The position numbers and the translations under genes were made by a program. 64,000 nt of DNA from Paenibacillus sacheonensis (GTDB taxonomy: Bacteria; Bacillota; Bacilli; Paenibacillales; Paenibacillaceae): NCBI RefSeq assembly GCF_009909195.1, contig NZ_JAAAMU010000014.1, forward strand, positions 1 through 64,000. The letters run 5' to 3'. Of this stretch, positions 43,361 through 52,585 are shown piece by piece. The notes beneath the pieces are model-generated. The model did no database searches, was not told where the DNA came from, and saw nothing but the letters and a program-made list of their open reading frames with translations. The stretch's first letter is position 1; each line of letters starts with the position of its first letter.

Positions 43361-45622
43361 GTGCTGTACAAGACATTCAAATCAACGACGCTCGGACTAG
43401 CTGCCGGGCTATTCGGCTCGTTCTGCCTGTGGGCGGGAGTCGCTGCCGCGGACGGGAAGTTTTCCGACCTGGCGCATGCGCGGTGGGCGGAAGACAGTAT
43501 CCAGTATCTGTCGAACCGGGGGACGGTGGCCGGCTTGGGTAACGGACGATTTCAACCGGACGGAGCGGTTACGCGGGGCCAGGCGGTAACCTTCATCATG
43601 CGCGAGCTCTATTCGCAAGGGCTGCCCAAGGGAGAGGCTTCTTTTACGGATGTGCCTCGATCGCATCCCTTCCGTCTGGAAATCGCCGCGGCGGCGGCGG
43701 CGGGGCTTGCCGGCGGATTCCCGGACGGTTCCTTCCATCCGGATGCGCCGGTTACCCGCGCCGAAACGGCGGCCTTGCTCACCCGGGCGTACGCGCTCGA
43801 AGCCGGCGATGGTTCCTCGAAGCTGGCGGACACGTCGTCGTCATGGGCGGCGGCTCCGATCGGCATCATGAGCTCCAACGGCTTGATAGGGGGCTACGCA
43901 GACGGCACGTATCGCCCGGATCGGACCGTAACGCGGGCCGAGTTCGCGGTCTTCTTGACGCGGGTGATCCGTTTCGAACGGGAGACGGCCATCCAGGCGA
44001 AGGATTGGGACAAGCTGCTGTCGTACATGACGTTAAACGAACAAGTCGGCCAAATGCTGATGCCGGATATTCGCATGTGGAACGGGCAGCCGACGACGAC
44101 GGTTAATGACGGACTGAAGGATATAATCCATACGCAGGCGCCGGGAGGATTTATCCTGTTCGATAAAAATATCGTCAACGCGCAGCAGGTGGCTACGCTC
44201 ACCGACCGACTGCAAGCAGAGGCGGGAGATATTCCGCTCTTTCTCGGCGTCGACCAAGAAGGCGGGGTCATCAAGCGCATTCCCGGGGGAACGAACCTGC
44301 CGGGACAAATGGCGCTCGGCGCAGCTGGCGATGCGGCGTTGACCGAAGCAGCCGGGAAGCTGACGGGCGAGGAGCTCAAGGCGCTAGGTCTGCAGCTGAA
44401 CTTCGCGCCCGATCTGGACGTGAACAGCAATCCGGAGAATCCGATCATCGGCATGCGGTCGTTCGGCTCCGATCCCGACTTGGTGTCGCGCCTCGGTCTG
44501 GCGGCCATGAAGGGACTGAAGGAAGCGGGCGTCATCGCGGCGGTGAAGCATTTTCCGGGGCACGGGGACACGACGGTGGATTCCCATCTCGGCCTGCCGG
44601 TGCTGATGCATGACCGCGATCGGCTGGAGGCGGTGGAATTGAAACCGTTCCGGGCCGCCATCGCGAGCGGGGTGGATATGATCATGACCGCGCATATCGC
44701 TTTCCCGGCCGTGGACGACGAGCATGTCGTTTCCTTGAAGGACGGCAGCAGCGTGCCGATTCCCGCGACGATGTCGAAGAAGGTGCTTACCGGGCTGCTA
44801 AGGGAAGAATTGGGCTTTAAAGGCGTCATCGTCTCGGATGCTTTCACGATGAACGGCATCGCGGCGCACTTCGGCGAGGCGCAAGCGGTCGTGCGGGCCG
44901 TATCCGCTGGCGTGGATATCATTCTCATGCCGCAGGACCCGTCGACCGCGCAGCGGACGCTGGTACAAGCAGTCCGGAACGGCTCCGTTCCGCTGGATCA
45001 TATTCACGACGCGGTAAAACGGATTTTGGATCTCAAGTCCCGGTACGGTCTGTTCGATCAAGGACCGAGCCTGCCGGCCAAGCTTGCGTCCTTGAAGGGA
45101 ATAATCGGTTCCGATGCGCACCGGCAGGTGGAGAGAACGATCGCGGAACGCGCGGTTACGCTGCTGGCCGGCCGTGACGGGAAGCACCCGGATCTTATCC
45201 GTCATGGAGATCGCATCGTCATCGCGGCCGCGGACGAAGCGCAGGCGAAGCAGCTGGAGAACCAGCTGGCGTTGGAGGGCGAACCGGAGCAATTGAAGAC
45301 GCGGGTCGCGACGTTGAATCAACCGAAAGAAGCGATAGCGGCGATCGACGGAGCGGACTACGTCATCGTCGCGTCCTATCAGTTCCGCAACGTGGCGAGT
45401 CAGTTTGACTGGTCCGGCACCCAAGCGGTCATCGACGAGCTGAACAGAACGAACACGCGGTACGCCTTGCTCTCGCTGGGCAACCCTTACGAAATGCTGT
45501 ACGTGCGCAATGTGAAATCGGGCCTTGCCGCTTACGGCAAGGAAGAACCCAACACGGAGGCGGCCGTGCGAACGCTGCTTGGACGGATGGATCCGCTCGG
45601 CGTACTGCCCGTCGCTTCGTAA
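43361..45622 (+). CDS. Secreted SLH-domain GH3 beta-N-acetylglucosaminidase (NagZ-like)
   Basis: The 753-aa protein has a signal peptide (residues ~1-30, ending AGVAAA), three SLH domains (about 33-205) that bind cell-wall polymers, and a family GH3 catalytic domain (~215-530) with GVDQEGGVIKRIPGG and the NagZ motif KHFPGHGDT...DSH (K396-H397 onward), then a C-terminal domain. It should cut N-acetylglucosamine from muropeptides or other glycans at the cell surface. The GTG at 43361 follows GAGGTGGAAGA; the open frame upstream lacks a signal peptide start. Confidence 0.9.
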   Translation: MLYKTFKSTTLGLAAGLFGSFCLWAGVAAADGKFSDLAHARWAEDSIQYLSNRGTVAGLGNGRFQPDGAVTRGQAVTFIMRELYSQGLPKGEASFTDVPRSHPFRLEIAAAAAAGLAGGFPDGSFHPDAPVTRAETAALLTRAYALEAGDGSSKLADTSSSWAAAPIGIMSSNGLIGGYADGTYRPDRTVTRAEFAVFLTRVIRFERETAIQAKDWDKLLSYMTLNEQVGQMLMPDIRMWNGQPTTTVNDGLKDIIHTQAPGGFILFDKNIVNAQQVATLTDRLQAEAGDIPLFLGVDQEGGVIKRIPGGTNLPGQMALGAAGDAALTEAAGKLTGEELKALGLQLNFAPDLDVNSNPENPIIGMRSFGSDPDLVSRLGLAAMKGLKEAGVIAAVKHFPGHGDTTVDSHLGLPVLMHDRDRLEAVELKPFRAAIASGVDMIMTAHIAFPAVDDEHVVSLKDGSSVPIPATMSKKVLTGLLREELGFKGVIVSDAFTMNGIAAHFGEAQAVVRAVSAGVDIILMPQDPSTAQRTLVQAVRNGSVPLDHIHDAVKRILDLKSRYGLFDQGPSLPAKLASLKGIIGSDAHRQVERTIAERAVTLLAGRDGKHPDLIRHGDRIVIAAADEAQAKQLENQLALEGEPEQLKTRVATLNQPKEAIAAIDGADYVIVASYQFRNVASQFDWSGTQAVIDELNRTNTRYALLSLGNPYEMLYVRNVKSGLAAYGKEEPNTEAAVRTLLGRMDPLGVLPVAS

Positions 45623-45750
45623 CGGAAGCCGAAGGATGACCAACCGATTTTTCCGCGGCCGCGGCGTTCTTGAATGGGTGCTGCTAAGCAGCCGGTGTGA
45701 CTATCCTTGTAAATTCCATTTCTATGAGCTATAGTGAAACTAATTTAATA

Positions 45751-45840
45751 GACTACGGGTGCTGGATGAAGTCCGGCTGAGATAGGGAACGCATTTCCCT
45801 GACCGTTAATCTGAACCAGGTAATGCTGGCGTAGAGAACG
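45751..45840 (+). promoter_or_regulatory. TPP riboswitch (thi-box)
   Basis: The conserved thi-box pieces occur in order: CGGGTGCT (45756-45763), GGCTGAGAT (45775-45783), CTGAACC (45811-45817) and GGTAATGCTGGCGTAGAGAA (45819-45838). The aptamer is followed by a hairpin with a T-run and then a thiamin operon, so binding of thiamin pyrophosphate should shut off the operon. Confidence 0.96.
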
Positions 45841-45850
45841 TATCGAATTC

Positions 45851-45882
45851 AAACCATTCGTATATTCTCGAATGGTTTTTTT
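45851..45882 (+). terminator. Expression-platform terminator of the TPP riboswitch
   Basis: AACCATTCG pairs with CGAATGGTT around TATATTCT, followed by a run of T to about 45882. It lies just after the aptamer and before the first gene, as expected for transcription attenuation. Confidence 0.85.
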
Positions 45883-45923
45883 CTATTGTTCATGCCCGCT
45901 GCCTTAGCGAAGGAGAACAAAGG

Positions 45924-47258
45924 ATGGATGATTTCATTGCGAGTTTGCAGCATCAAGCGGAGGAGAGGCAGGAGGAACTGTTCGCTCTTCTGGCGGAATT
46001 GATCGCGCACCCGACCGTCAGTCCGCCGGCGCGAAACACGATGGATGCGCAGCGGTTTCTAGAGAGACAGCTCCAAGCGAGCGGGTTCGAGACGGAGTTG
46101 TGGGAGGTGTATCCCGGCGATCCGAACGTGACTGCGGTGAAGCGGGGAACGCAGGGGGACAAGTATCGAAGCCTGCTGCTGAACGGCCACATGGACGTCG
46201 CCGAAGTCGGGGATACGAGCGAATGGCTGCACGATCCGTTCGCATTGACGCTGGAGAACGGCCGTGCGTACGGCAGAGGTACCGCGGATATGAAGGGCGG
46301 ACTCGCCGCGCTGCTGTTCGCGGCGAAGCTTCTTGCGGATGCAGGCGCCGAACTGAAAGGAGATCTGCTCTTCCAATCCGTCATCGGCGAAGAAGCCGGC
46401 GAAGCAGGGACCCGCGCCTGCATGGAGCGGGGATGCCAGGCAGACCTTGCCGTCGTCGCGGATACGAGCGGACTGGCCATCCAAGGACAAGGCGGCGTGA
46501 TCACCGGCTGGGTGACGGTGCAAAGTCCGGTTACGTATCATGACGGGATGCGTTCGCGGATGATCCATGCGGGCGGCGGCGTCCAGGGCGCCAGCGCGAT
46601 CGAGAAGATGGCCAAGCTGATTGCCGGCCTTCAAGAACTGGAGCGTCATTGGGCCGTAACCAAATCGTACCCGGGCTTCCCGCCGGGCTCGAATACGATC
46701 AATCCCGCGGTCATCGAGGGCGGCCGCCATGCGGCGTTCATAGCGGACCGATGCGCGCTGTGGATCACGGTTCACTTCTATCCGAACGAGGATTACGAGA
46801 CGGTTACCGCCGAGATCGAGGCTCATCTGCTGGCGGTTGCCCATGGCGATCCATGGCTGAGGAACCATCCGCCGACCTTCCGCTGGGGTGGCCGGTCGAT
46901 GATCGAGGAGCGCGGGGAAATCTTCCCGTCGCTGGAGCTGGATCCGAACGGGGAGGGTCTCCAAGCGCTGGCCGAACGTCACAAGCAAGTGCGGGGTACT
47001 TCGCCTGCCATAAGCATGAGTCCGTCCGTTACGGATGCGGGCTGGATCGGGCGGGCAGGCATTCCGACGCTGATCTACGGTCCGGGCGAACTTGCCAACG
47101 CGCACGCCGTGGATGAAAGCGCGGATCCGAGAGAGTTGGTCGATTACGCCAAAATCATGATCGCCTTCATCGCGGATTGGTGCAACCGGATTAAACCGGA
47201 GTCGGAGCATGAACGTCCTGCAGAGAAACCTAGTGCGAGAGTCGGTGAAGCGCCGTGA
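45924..47258 (+). CDS. YlmB-type formylaminopyrimidine deformylase
   Basis: The 444-aa M20 zinc hydrolase shows NGHMDVAEVG, GRGTADMKGGLAALLFAA and GEEAGEAGT metal-site motifs. As the first gene behind the TPP switch and next to tenA, it is most likely the YlmB enzyme that removes formyl from N-formyl-4-amino-5-aminomethyl-2-methylpyrimidine, a base-degraded thiamin product. The ATG follows CGAAGGAGAA. Its stop overlaps the tenA start. Confidence 0.87.
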   Translation: MDDFIASLQHQAEERQEELFALLAELIAHPTVSPPARNTMDAQRFLERQLQASGFETELWEVYPGDPNVTAVKRGTQGDKYRSLLLNGHMDVAEVGDTSEWLHDPFALTLENGRAYGRGTADMKGGLAALLFAAKLLADAGAELKGDLLFQSVIGEEAGEAGTRACMERGCQADLAVVADTSGLAIQGQGGVITGWVTVQSPVTYHDGMRSRMIHAGGGVQGASAIEKMAKLIAGLQELERHWAVTKSYPGFPPGSNTINPAVIEGGRHAAFIADRCALWITVHFYPNEDYETVTAEIEAHLLAVAHGDPWLRNHPPTFRWGGRSMIEERGEIFPSLELDPNGEGLQALAERHKQVRGTSPAISMSPSVTDAGWIGRAGIPTLIYGPGELANAHAVDESADPRELVDYAKIMIAFIADWCNRIKPESEHERPAEKPSARVGEAP

Positions 47259-47926
47259 ACCGTTTCAGCGATAGGTTGTACCGTTCCGCGCAAGAGATAT
47301 GGACCAAGAGCCACAACCATCCGTTCTTGACGGAGTTAAGGGAAGGGACGCTGGATCCCGAACGTTTCATCTATTATCTCAAACAGGATTATGTCTATCT
47401 GATCGATTACGCCAAGATGTTCGCCATCGGCAGCATGAAGGCCAGGGATCTGGATACGATGGGCAAATTCGCCGAGCTGCTTCATTCGACGCTCAACGTG
47501 GAAATGGAGCTTCATCGGCAATATGCGGCGCGCTTCGGCATCTCGCGCGAAGAGCTGGAGCAAACGCGTCCTTCGCCGACCACGGTGGCATACACCAAGT
47601 ATTTGCTGGATACCGCGTCGCAAGGCCCGCTGTCTGAAGCAGTAGCCGCTCTGCTCCCCTGCATGTGGAGTTACCGGGAGATCGGGGCCGCTTACATGCG
47701 GGTTCCCGGCGCGCTGGAGCATCCGCTGTACAGGGAATGGATCTTGATGTACGGTTCCGAGGAATTCGGAGCGCTTGCCGACTGGTGCGTCGGGCTCTTG
47801 GATCGGCTGGCGGAAGGTTTGCCGGAGCAGGAGCTTGCGCAGTTGGAGGAACGCTTCCTCGTTGCATCCAGGCTGGAATATATGTTCTGGGATATGGCGT
47901 ATCGACTAGAGGAGTGGCCGGTGTGA
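47255..47926 (+). CDS. tenA: Aminopyrimidine aminohydrolase TenA
   Basis: The 223-aa helical protein is a TenA_C-type enzyme: D45 in LKQDYVYLIDYAK, active cysteine C136 in LLPCMWSYREIG, and a late YGSEEFG. It hydrolyses the aminomethyl-pyrimidine made by YlmB to HMP, which can re-enter thiamin synthesis. The GTG start overlaps the preceding stop by four bases. Its own end overlaps the ATPase gene by GTGA. Confidence 0.94.
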   Translation: MNRFSDRLYRSAQEIWTKSHNHPFLTELREGTLDPERFIYYLKQDYVYLIDYAKMFAIGSMKARDLDTMGKFAELLHSTLNVEMELHRQYAARFGISREELEQTRPSPTTVAYTKYLLDTASQGPLSEAVAALLPCMWSYREIGAAYMRVPGALEHPLYREWILMYGSEEFGALADWCVGLLDRLAEGLPEQELAQLEERFLVASRLEYMFWDMAYRLEEWPV

Positions 47927-48849
47927 GCGCGCCTAAGACTGACGCAATAAAGACCGAATCTCGCAAGGCTGAACCGCCTATGATCGAATCTCATGAGACT
48001 GAACCGCCTGGGGCTGATCTACCTAAGACCTCAGCTCCCCGAACTCCAGAGCAGCCGGCCGTGCTATCGGTTCGCGGCCTAGGTTTCGGTTTCGCCGGCG
48101 AAACGCCCTTGTTCGAAAAGCTGGATTTCAGCCTTAAACAAGGCGAGTTCGTCAGCGTTCTGGCAGCGAGCGGGATCGGCAAGACCACGCTGTTCCGGCT
48201 GCTCTCCGGACTGCTCGTTCCCCAAGCCGGAACGATTGCCATCGGCGAAGCGGGAGACGCGCCGGCAGCGGCCAGCAAGCTCGGCAAGATTGGCTACATG
48301 CCCCAGAAGGATTGCCTCATGCCGTGGCGAACCGTGCTGGATAATGCCGTGCTTGGCTTGGAGCTCGGAGGAATGCCAAAGCGGGAAGCTCGCCGTCAGG
48401 TACTGAAGCTGCTCCCCGGTCTAGGGCTGGATGGCACGGCGAACAAGTACCCGCATGAGCTGTCCGGCGGCATGCGCCAGCGCGTCTCGTTCCTGCGATC
48501 GCTTCTGGGAGGCGGAGAGCTGCTGCTGCTGGACGAGCCGTTCAGCGCCTTGGATGCGATGACCCGCGTCGGCATGCAGGAATGGCTGCTGCAAGTGTGG
48601 GAGCAGCACCGCACGACCGTATTGTTCATCACCCACGACGTCGACGAAGCGCTGCTCTTGTCCGACCGCGTGCTCGTGGCGGCGCAATCGCCGATTACGT
48701 CGCTGAACGAGCTGGCTGTTGATCTGCCGCGTCCGCGCAGCTACGAATTCGCCATGGACGAAGCGTTCATCGATTTGAAGCGCCGACTGCTCGGGCTGAT
48801 CGGGCGGGGTGCTCGCGGCTCTTCGGAAGAAGCGGGGAGGCTGCCATGA
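47923..48849 (+). CDS. thiZ: ABC transporter ATPase for thiamin precursor (ThiZ-like)
   Basis: The 308-aa ATPase has Walker A (ASGIGKTT), the Q-loop, the signature LSGGMRQR and Walker B LLLLDEPFSALD, of the nitrate/taurine transporter group. The start is the GTG at 47923, within the tenA stop, after GAGGAG. Before the ABC domain lie ~45 odd residues rich in Pro, Thr, Glu and Lys (AEPP and TEPP words), which are not part of the usual family domain. With the next two genes it forms the ThiXYZ importer of formylaminopyrimidine. Confidence 0.92.
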   Translation: MSAPKTDAIKTESRKAEPPMIESHETEPPGADLPKTSAPRTPEQPAVLSVRGLGFGFAGETPLFEKLDFSLKQGEFVSVLAASGIGKTTLFRLLSGLLVPQAGTIAIGEAGDAPAAASKLGKIGYMPQKDCLMPWRTVLDNAVLGLELGGMPKREARRQVLKLLPGLGLDGTANKYPHELSGGMRQRVSFLRSLLGGGELLLLDEPFSALDAMTRVGMQEWLLQVWEQHRTTVLFITHDVDEALLLSDRVLVAAQSPITSLNELAVDLPRPRSYEFAMDEAFIDLKRRLLGLIGRGARGSSEEAGRLP

Positions 48850-49622
48850 ACGAACGCAAACGAAGCGGCAAACTAGCGGCGCATATGCCCGTGGTCCTAT
48901 TCATTCTGCTGCTCGCCGCCGCGTGGGAAGCAGGCGCAAGAATGTTCGAGATCCCGCATTACATTATTCCGAAGCTGTCGGATGTGCTTGTCTCCATGGG
49001 GGACAATTGGCGGCTGCTGAGCAAGCATTTTGCCATCACGCTGGGCGAGGCTGTGCTCGGCCTCGGAATCTCCGCCGTATTCGGCGTATTGGCTGCCGTA
49101 TGGATCGAGAGCTCGGGCTTGGCGAAGAAGACGATCTATCCGCTTATCGTCACGTCCCAGACGATTCCGATTATCGCGTTATCGCCGATTATGGTGATGT
49201 GGTTCGGTTATGAGATATGGAGCAAGGTTGCCGTCGTCATCCTATTTACGTTTTTTCCCATCGCCGTGAATACGGCTGACGGCTTTCGTTCCGCGGACCC
49301 CGATATCGGAGAGCTGCTGCGGACGATGGGCGCGGGCCGATTCGATCGCTTCCGCAAGTGGAAGATTCCATCGGCGCTGCCCGGTTTCTTCACCGGTCTT
49401 AAGATGGCCGCGGCGATCAGCGTCGGGGGCGCAACGCTGGGAGAATGGCTCGGCGGGGAAAACGGTCTCGGCATGTATACGAAGCGGGCATCCAATATGC
49501 TGCGCGGAGAAGCGGTTTTCTCTGGCGTGCTGCTGCTGTCGGCCATGGGCGTTCTGTTGTTCCTCGTGGTACTGGCGGTGGAGCGAGCGGCTCTTGCTCA
49601 TCGCAGAAACAAAAATGAATGA
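48846..49622 (+). CDS. thiX: ABC transporter permease for thiamin precursor (ThiX-like)
   Basis: The 258-aa membrane protein has about six hydrophobic segments and the permease loop (LRTMGAGRFDRFRKWKIP) that contacts the ATPase. Its ATG overlaps the thiZ stop. It is followed directly by the binding-protein gene. It belongs to the nitrate/sulfonate-type permeases used by ThiXYZ. Confidence 0.93.
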   Translation: MNERKRSGKLAAHMPVVLFILLLAAAWEAGARMFEIPHYIIPKLSDVLVSMGDNWRLLSKHFAITLGEAVLGLGISAVFGVLAAVWIESSGLAKKTIYPLIVTSQTIPIIALSPIMVMWFGYEIWSKVAVVILFTFFPIAVNTADGFRSADPDIGELLRTMGAGRFDRFRKWKIPSALPGFFTGLKMAAAISVGGATLGEWLGGENGLGMYTKRASNMLRGEAVFSGVLLLSAMGVLLFLVVLAVERAALAHRRNKNE

Positions 49623-49656
49623 ATCAATCGTTTATACTTGGGGGGTAACTGTAATC

Positions 49657-50661
49657 GTGCGTCAATGGAGAAAACCAGCTTGGTTATCTATCATGCTGCT
49701 GCTGACGGTATTCGCCGTCGTCGGCTGCGGCTCAAACGGCTCCAATAAGGGAGCGGATTCCGCGGAAACGGAACTGACGGTGCTGCTGGACTGGTATCCG
49801 AACGCGGTGCATACGTTCTTGTATGCGGCGGAGGAGCAGGGCTATTTCAAGGAAGCGGGCCTCAAGGTGAAGCTGCAGACGCCTGCGGACACGAACGATG
49901 CGCTGAAGCTGGTCGCGACCGGCAAGGCCGATCTAGCGCTCAGCTACCAAATGCAGGTGGCCATCTCGCGCGCCGAGGGCATTCCGATCGTATCCGTCGG
50001 CGCGATCGTGCGCCATCCGCTGAATCAATTGCTCGTCCTGGACTCGCAAGCGATTCATAGCCCGAAGGATCTGATCGGCAAAAAAATCGGTTACCCGTCG
50101 ATTCCGCTCGATGAAGCCATCGTCAATACGATGGTGAAGACGGATGGCGGAGATCCTTCCAAGCTCGATTACGTCGACGTCGGCTGGGATCTGATTCCGG
50201 CCATGTCGACCAAGAAGGTGGATGCGATCATCGGGGGCTACGTGAACCACGAGAAGCTGTTATTGGAGAAGGAAGGCGAGAAGCTGATTGCCCTCGACCC
50301 TTCCAAGTACGGCGTCCCGGATTACTACGAGCTCGTACTGACAGCCAGCGAGGATGGTTTGAAGAAGAACGGCGCCGCGATCAAGAAGTTTATGGAGGCA
50401 GCCGCCCGAGGACAAGCTTATACGGCGAGTCATCCGGACGAAGCGCTCCAGCTGTTATTGGATCAGCAAAACAAAGAGTTTCCGCTGGATGCCGACATCG
50501 AAAAACAAAGCTTGGCGATCCTGCTTCCGCTGATGGATGCAGGGACGGAGCCGTTCGGCAGCCAGTCCGAACAATCTTGGCGCTCCATTATCGATTGGTT
50601 GAAGGAACAAGGTCAATTGACGAAGGACGTCGATCCGGCGGAAGCATTCCGCAATTTATAA
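49657..50661 (+). CDS. thiY: Formylaminopyrimidine-binding lipoprotein (ThiY-like)
   Basis: The 334-aa binding protein of the NMT1/THI5-like family has a lipoprotein signal (VVGC, about C23) and the typical LLDWYPNAVHTFLYAAEEQGYF start, GYPSIPLDEA and YPDEA-like segments. The GTG at 49657 follows GGGGGG with good spacing; an ATG at 49615 inside the permease gene has a weaker site. It captures the thiamin breakdown product for the transporter. Confidence 0.92.
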   Translation: MRQWRKPAWLSIMLLLTVFAVVGCGSNGSNKGADSAETELTVLLDWYPNAVHTFLYAAEEQGYFKEAGLKVKLQTPADTNDALKLVATGKADLALSYQMQVAISRAEGIPIVSVGAIVRHPLNQLLVLDSQAIHSPKDLIGKKIGYPSIPLDEAIVNTMVKTDGGDPSKLDYVDVGWDLIPAMSTKKVDAIIGGYVNHEKLLLEKEGEKLIALDPSKYGVPDYYELVLTASEDGLKKNGAAIKKFMEAAARGQAYTASHPDEALQLLLDQQNKEFPLDADIEKQSLAILLPLMDAGTEPFGSQSEQSWRSIIDWLKEQGQLTKDVDPAEAFRNL

Positions 50662-50680
50662 AGCGAAGGGAGTCTGAGGC

Positions 50681-51694
50681 GTGGACGAACGATATTCACG
50701 GCAAATGCTGTTTGCGCCCATCGGCGAAGCCGGACAGCGCAAGCTGGGGAGCAGCGCGGTATGCATTGTGGGCATGGGCGCATTGGGCACCGTGCTGGCC
50801 AATCACATGGTGAGGGCCGGCGTAGGCTTGGTGCGGATGGTCGACCGGGATTACGTGGAACGAAGCAATTTGCAGCGGCAGATGTTATATGACGAAGAGG
50901 ATGTGCGAAGCGGGTATCCGAAGGCCATCGCGGCCGAGAAGAAGCTGAAGAAGGTCAATTCGGATATCCGGATCGAAGCGATCGTGGCCGACGTCACGGC
51001 CCATAATATCGAATCGCTGCTCTCGGGCATGGATCTGGTGCTGGACGGGACGGATAATTTTCAAACGAGATTCCTATTGAACGACGCCTGCTTCCGCATG
51101 GGCATCCCGTTTACGTACGGCGGGGCAGTCAGCTCGCGCGGCATGAGCGCGATTCTGGTTCCGGGCCAGACGCCTTGCCTGCGCTGCTTCATTCAATCCT
51201 CGGATTCCAGCGGGCAAACCTGCGATACGATCGGCGTGATCGCGCCCGTGGTCGATATCGTGGCTTCCTATCAGGCGGTAGAAGCGCTGAAGCATTTGGC
51301 CGGTGCCCATGACAAGCGAAGAAACAGCCTGGTCACGTTCGACGCGTGGAATAACCAGTATTACGAAATGAAGCTCGGAGCGCCGACGAAAGACTGCCCC
51401 TGCTGTCAGTTAAAGCAATATCCTGCCCTGGATACGAGCCAGCAGGACGACGCGATTTCGCTGTGCGGCCGGGAAACGGTGCAAATCTCCGGCAGCGGGC
51501 CGCTGGATCTGGCCGTTTGGCGGGAGCGGCTGGAGCCCGCGGTCGCGAAGGTGACGCTGAATGCCTACTTGCTGCGGGCGGAGCTTCCGGATGGCGAGAA
51601 GCTGGTCTTGTTCCCCGACGGGCGCGTGTTCGTTCAAGGCACGGATGATTTGGTGAGGGCCAAAACCTTATATGCCCGTTATATCGGATCTTAA
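50681..51694 (+). CDS. thiF: ThiS adenylyltransferase ThiF
   Basis: The 337-aa E1-like enzyme has the nucleotide motif VGMGALGT (G31-G33), DRDYVERSNLQRQ, a zinc site made by CLRC and CPCC, and a C-terminal extension seen in Bacillales ThiF proteins. It adenylates the ThiS C-terminus so that sulfur can be attached. The GTG start follows GAAGGGAG. Confidence 0.92.
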   Translation: MDERYSRQMLFAPIGEAGQRKLGSSAVCIVGMGALGTVLANHMVRAGVGLVRMVDRDYVERSNLQRQMLYDEEDVRSGYPKAIAAEKKLKKVNSDIRIEAIVADVTAHNIESLLSGMDLVLDGTDNFQTRFLLNDACFRMGIPFTYGGAVSSRGMSAILVPGQTPCLRCFIQSSDSSGQTCDTIGVIAPVVDIVASYQAVEALKHLAGAHDKRRNSLVTFDAWNNQYYEMKLGAPTKDCPCCQLKQYPALDTSQQDDAISLCGRETVQISGSGPLDLAVWRERLEPAVAKVTLNAYLLRAELPDGEKLVLFPDGRVFVQGTDDLVRAKTLYARYIGS

Positions 51695-51754
51695 GGTTTG
51701 AAAGGAATGGAAGAAGCACAAGAAGCACAACAGCGTGACAGGAGGGGGAGAAAC

Positions 51755-52378
51755 ATGAAGGATTTCCGTTTATATGCGATTACGGGAGAGAATTTCCATC
51801 CGGACCGGGAGCTGCTTGAGGTGATGGAAGAAGCGATTCATGGCGGCGCGGATATCATCCAGCTGCGGGACAAGACGAGCGGCCGGGAAGAGCTGCTGCG
51901 AAAAGCCAGAGCGCTTCGGGACTTAACCCGCCGGTATGGCGTCACCTTCATCGTCAACGATCACGTCGATGTCGCGATGGAAGTCGATGCGGACGGGATT
52001 CATTTGGGGCAAGGCGATCTATCGCTGCTCGAAGCCAGAAGAATCGTCGGCGATAAAATCATCGGCATCTCCACGCATGCGCTGGAAGAGGCTCTGCTGG
52101 CAGAGGAGCAGGGCGCGGATTATATCGGGGTCGGTCCCGTATACCGCACGGCGACCAAAGCGGACGTCGTCGATCCGGTCGGCGTATCGTACGTTCGCGA
52201 AGTGGCGCAGCACATCAAGATCCCGTTCGTCGCGATCGGCGGAATCAAGCTGTCCAACGTGGATGAAGTGATCGAAGCGGGCGCGACGCGGATCTGCGCG
52301 GTCAGCGAAATCGTCGGAAGCAGCGATGTGAAAGGGACCTGCGAAGCGTTCCTGAGCAAGCTGGACAAACAGGGGTGA
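51755..52378 (+). CDS. thiE: Thiamin-phosphate synthase ThiE
   Basis: The 207-aa TIM-barrel protein shows IQLRDK, VNDHVDVA, LGQGDLS, GPVYRTATKAD and IGGI, the set used by ThiE to join HMP pyrophosphate with thiazole phosphate. TenI, a thiazole tautomerase with the same fold, is the alternative because it also sits beside thiO/thiS/thiG in Bacillus; the TxTK motif favours ThiE. The ATG at 51755 follows GGAGGGGGAG. Confidence 0.85.
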   Translation: MKDFRLYAITGENFHPDRELLEVMEEAIHGGADIIQLRDKTSGREELLRKARALRDLTRRYGVTFIVNDHVDVAMEVDADGIHLGQGDLSLLEARRIVGDKIIGISTHALEEALLAEEQGADYIGVGPVYRTATKADVVDPVGVSYVREVAQHIKIPFVAIGGIKLSNVDEVIEAGATRICAVSEIVGSSDVKGTCEAFLSKLDKQG

Positions 52379-52382
52379 GCGC

Positions 52383-52580
52383 GTGAAACTGATCATTAAC
52401 GGGTTGGAGCAGGAGCTCGGCGTTCTTACGATCCAAGAGGTCGTCGACCATTACGGTTTGACGGGGAAGCCGGTCGTCGTCGAGGCGGACGGCGTCGTTC
52501 TTCAAGCTGAACAGTGGGCAGCTACATCGGTTCATGCCGCAATGAAAATCGAGCTCGTACACTTTGTCGGAGGAGGTTGA
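52383..52580 (+). CDS. thiS: Sulfur carrier protein ThiS
   Basis: The 65-aa ubiquitin-fold protein ends in VHFVGGG, so it exposes the C-terminal Gly-Gly that becomes a thiocarboxylate. It is the sulfur donor for the thiazole ring. It starts five bases after thiE, and the ribosome site of thiG overlaps its stop. Confidence 0.95.
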   Translation: MKLIINGLEQELGVLTIQEVVDHYGLTGKPVVVEADGVVLQAEQWAATSVHAAMKIELVHFVGGG

Positions 52581-52585
52581 AGACG

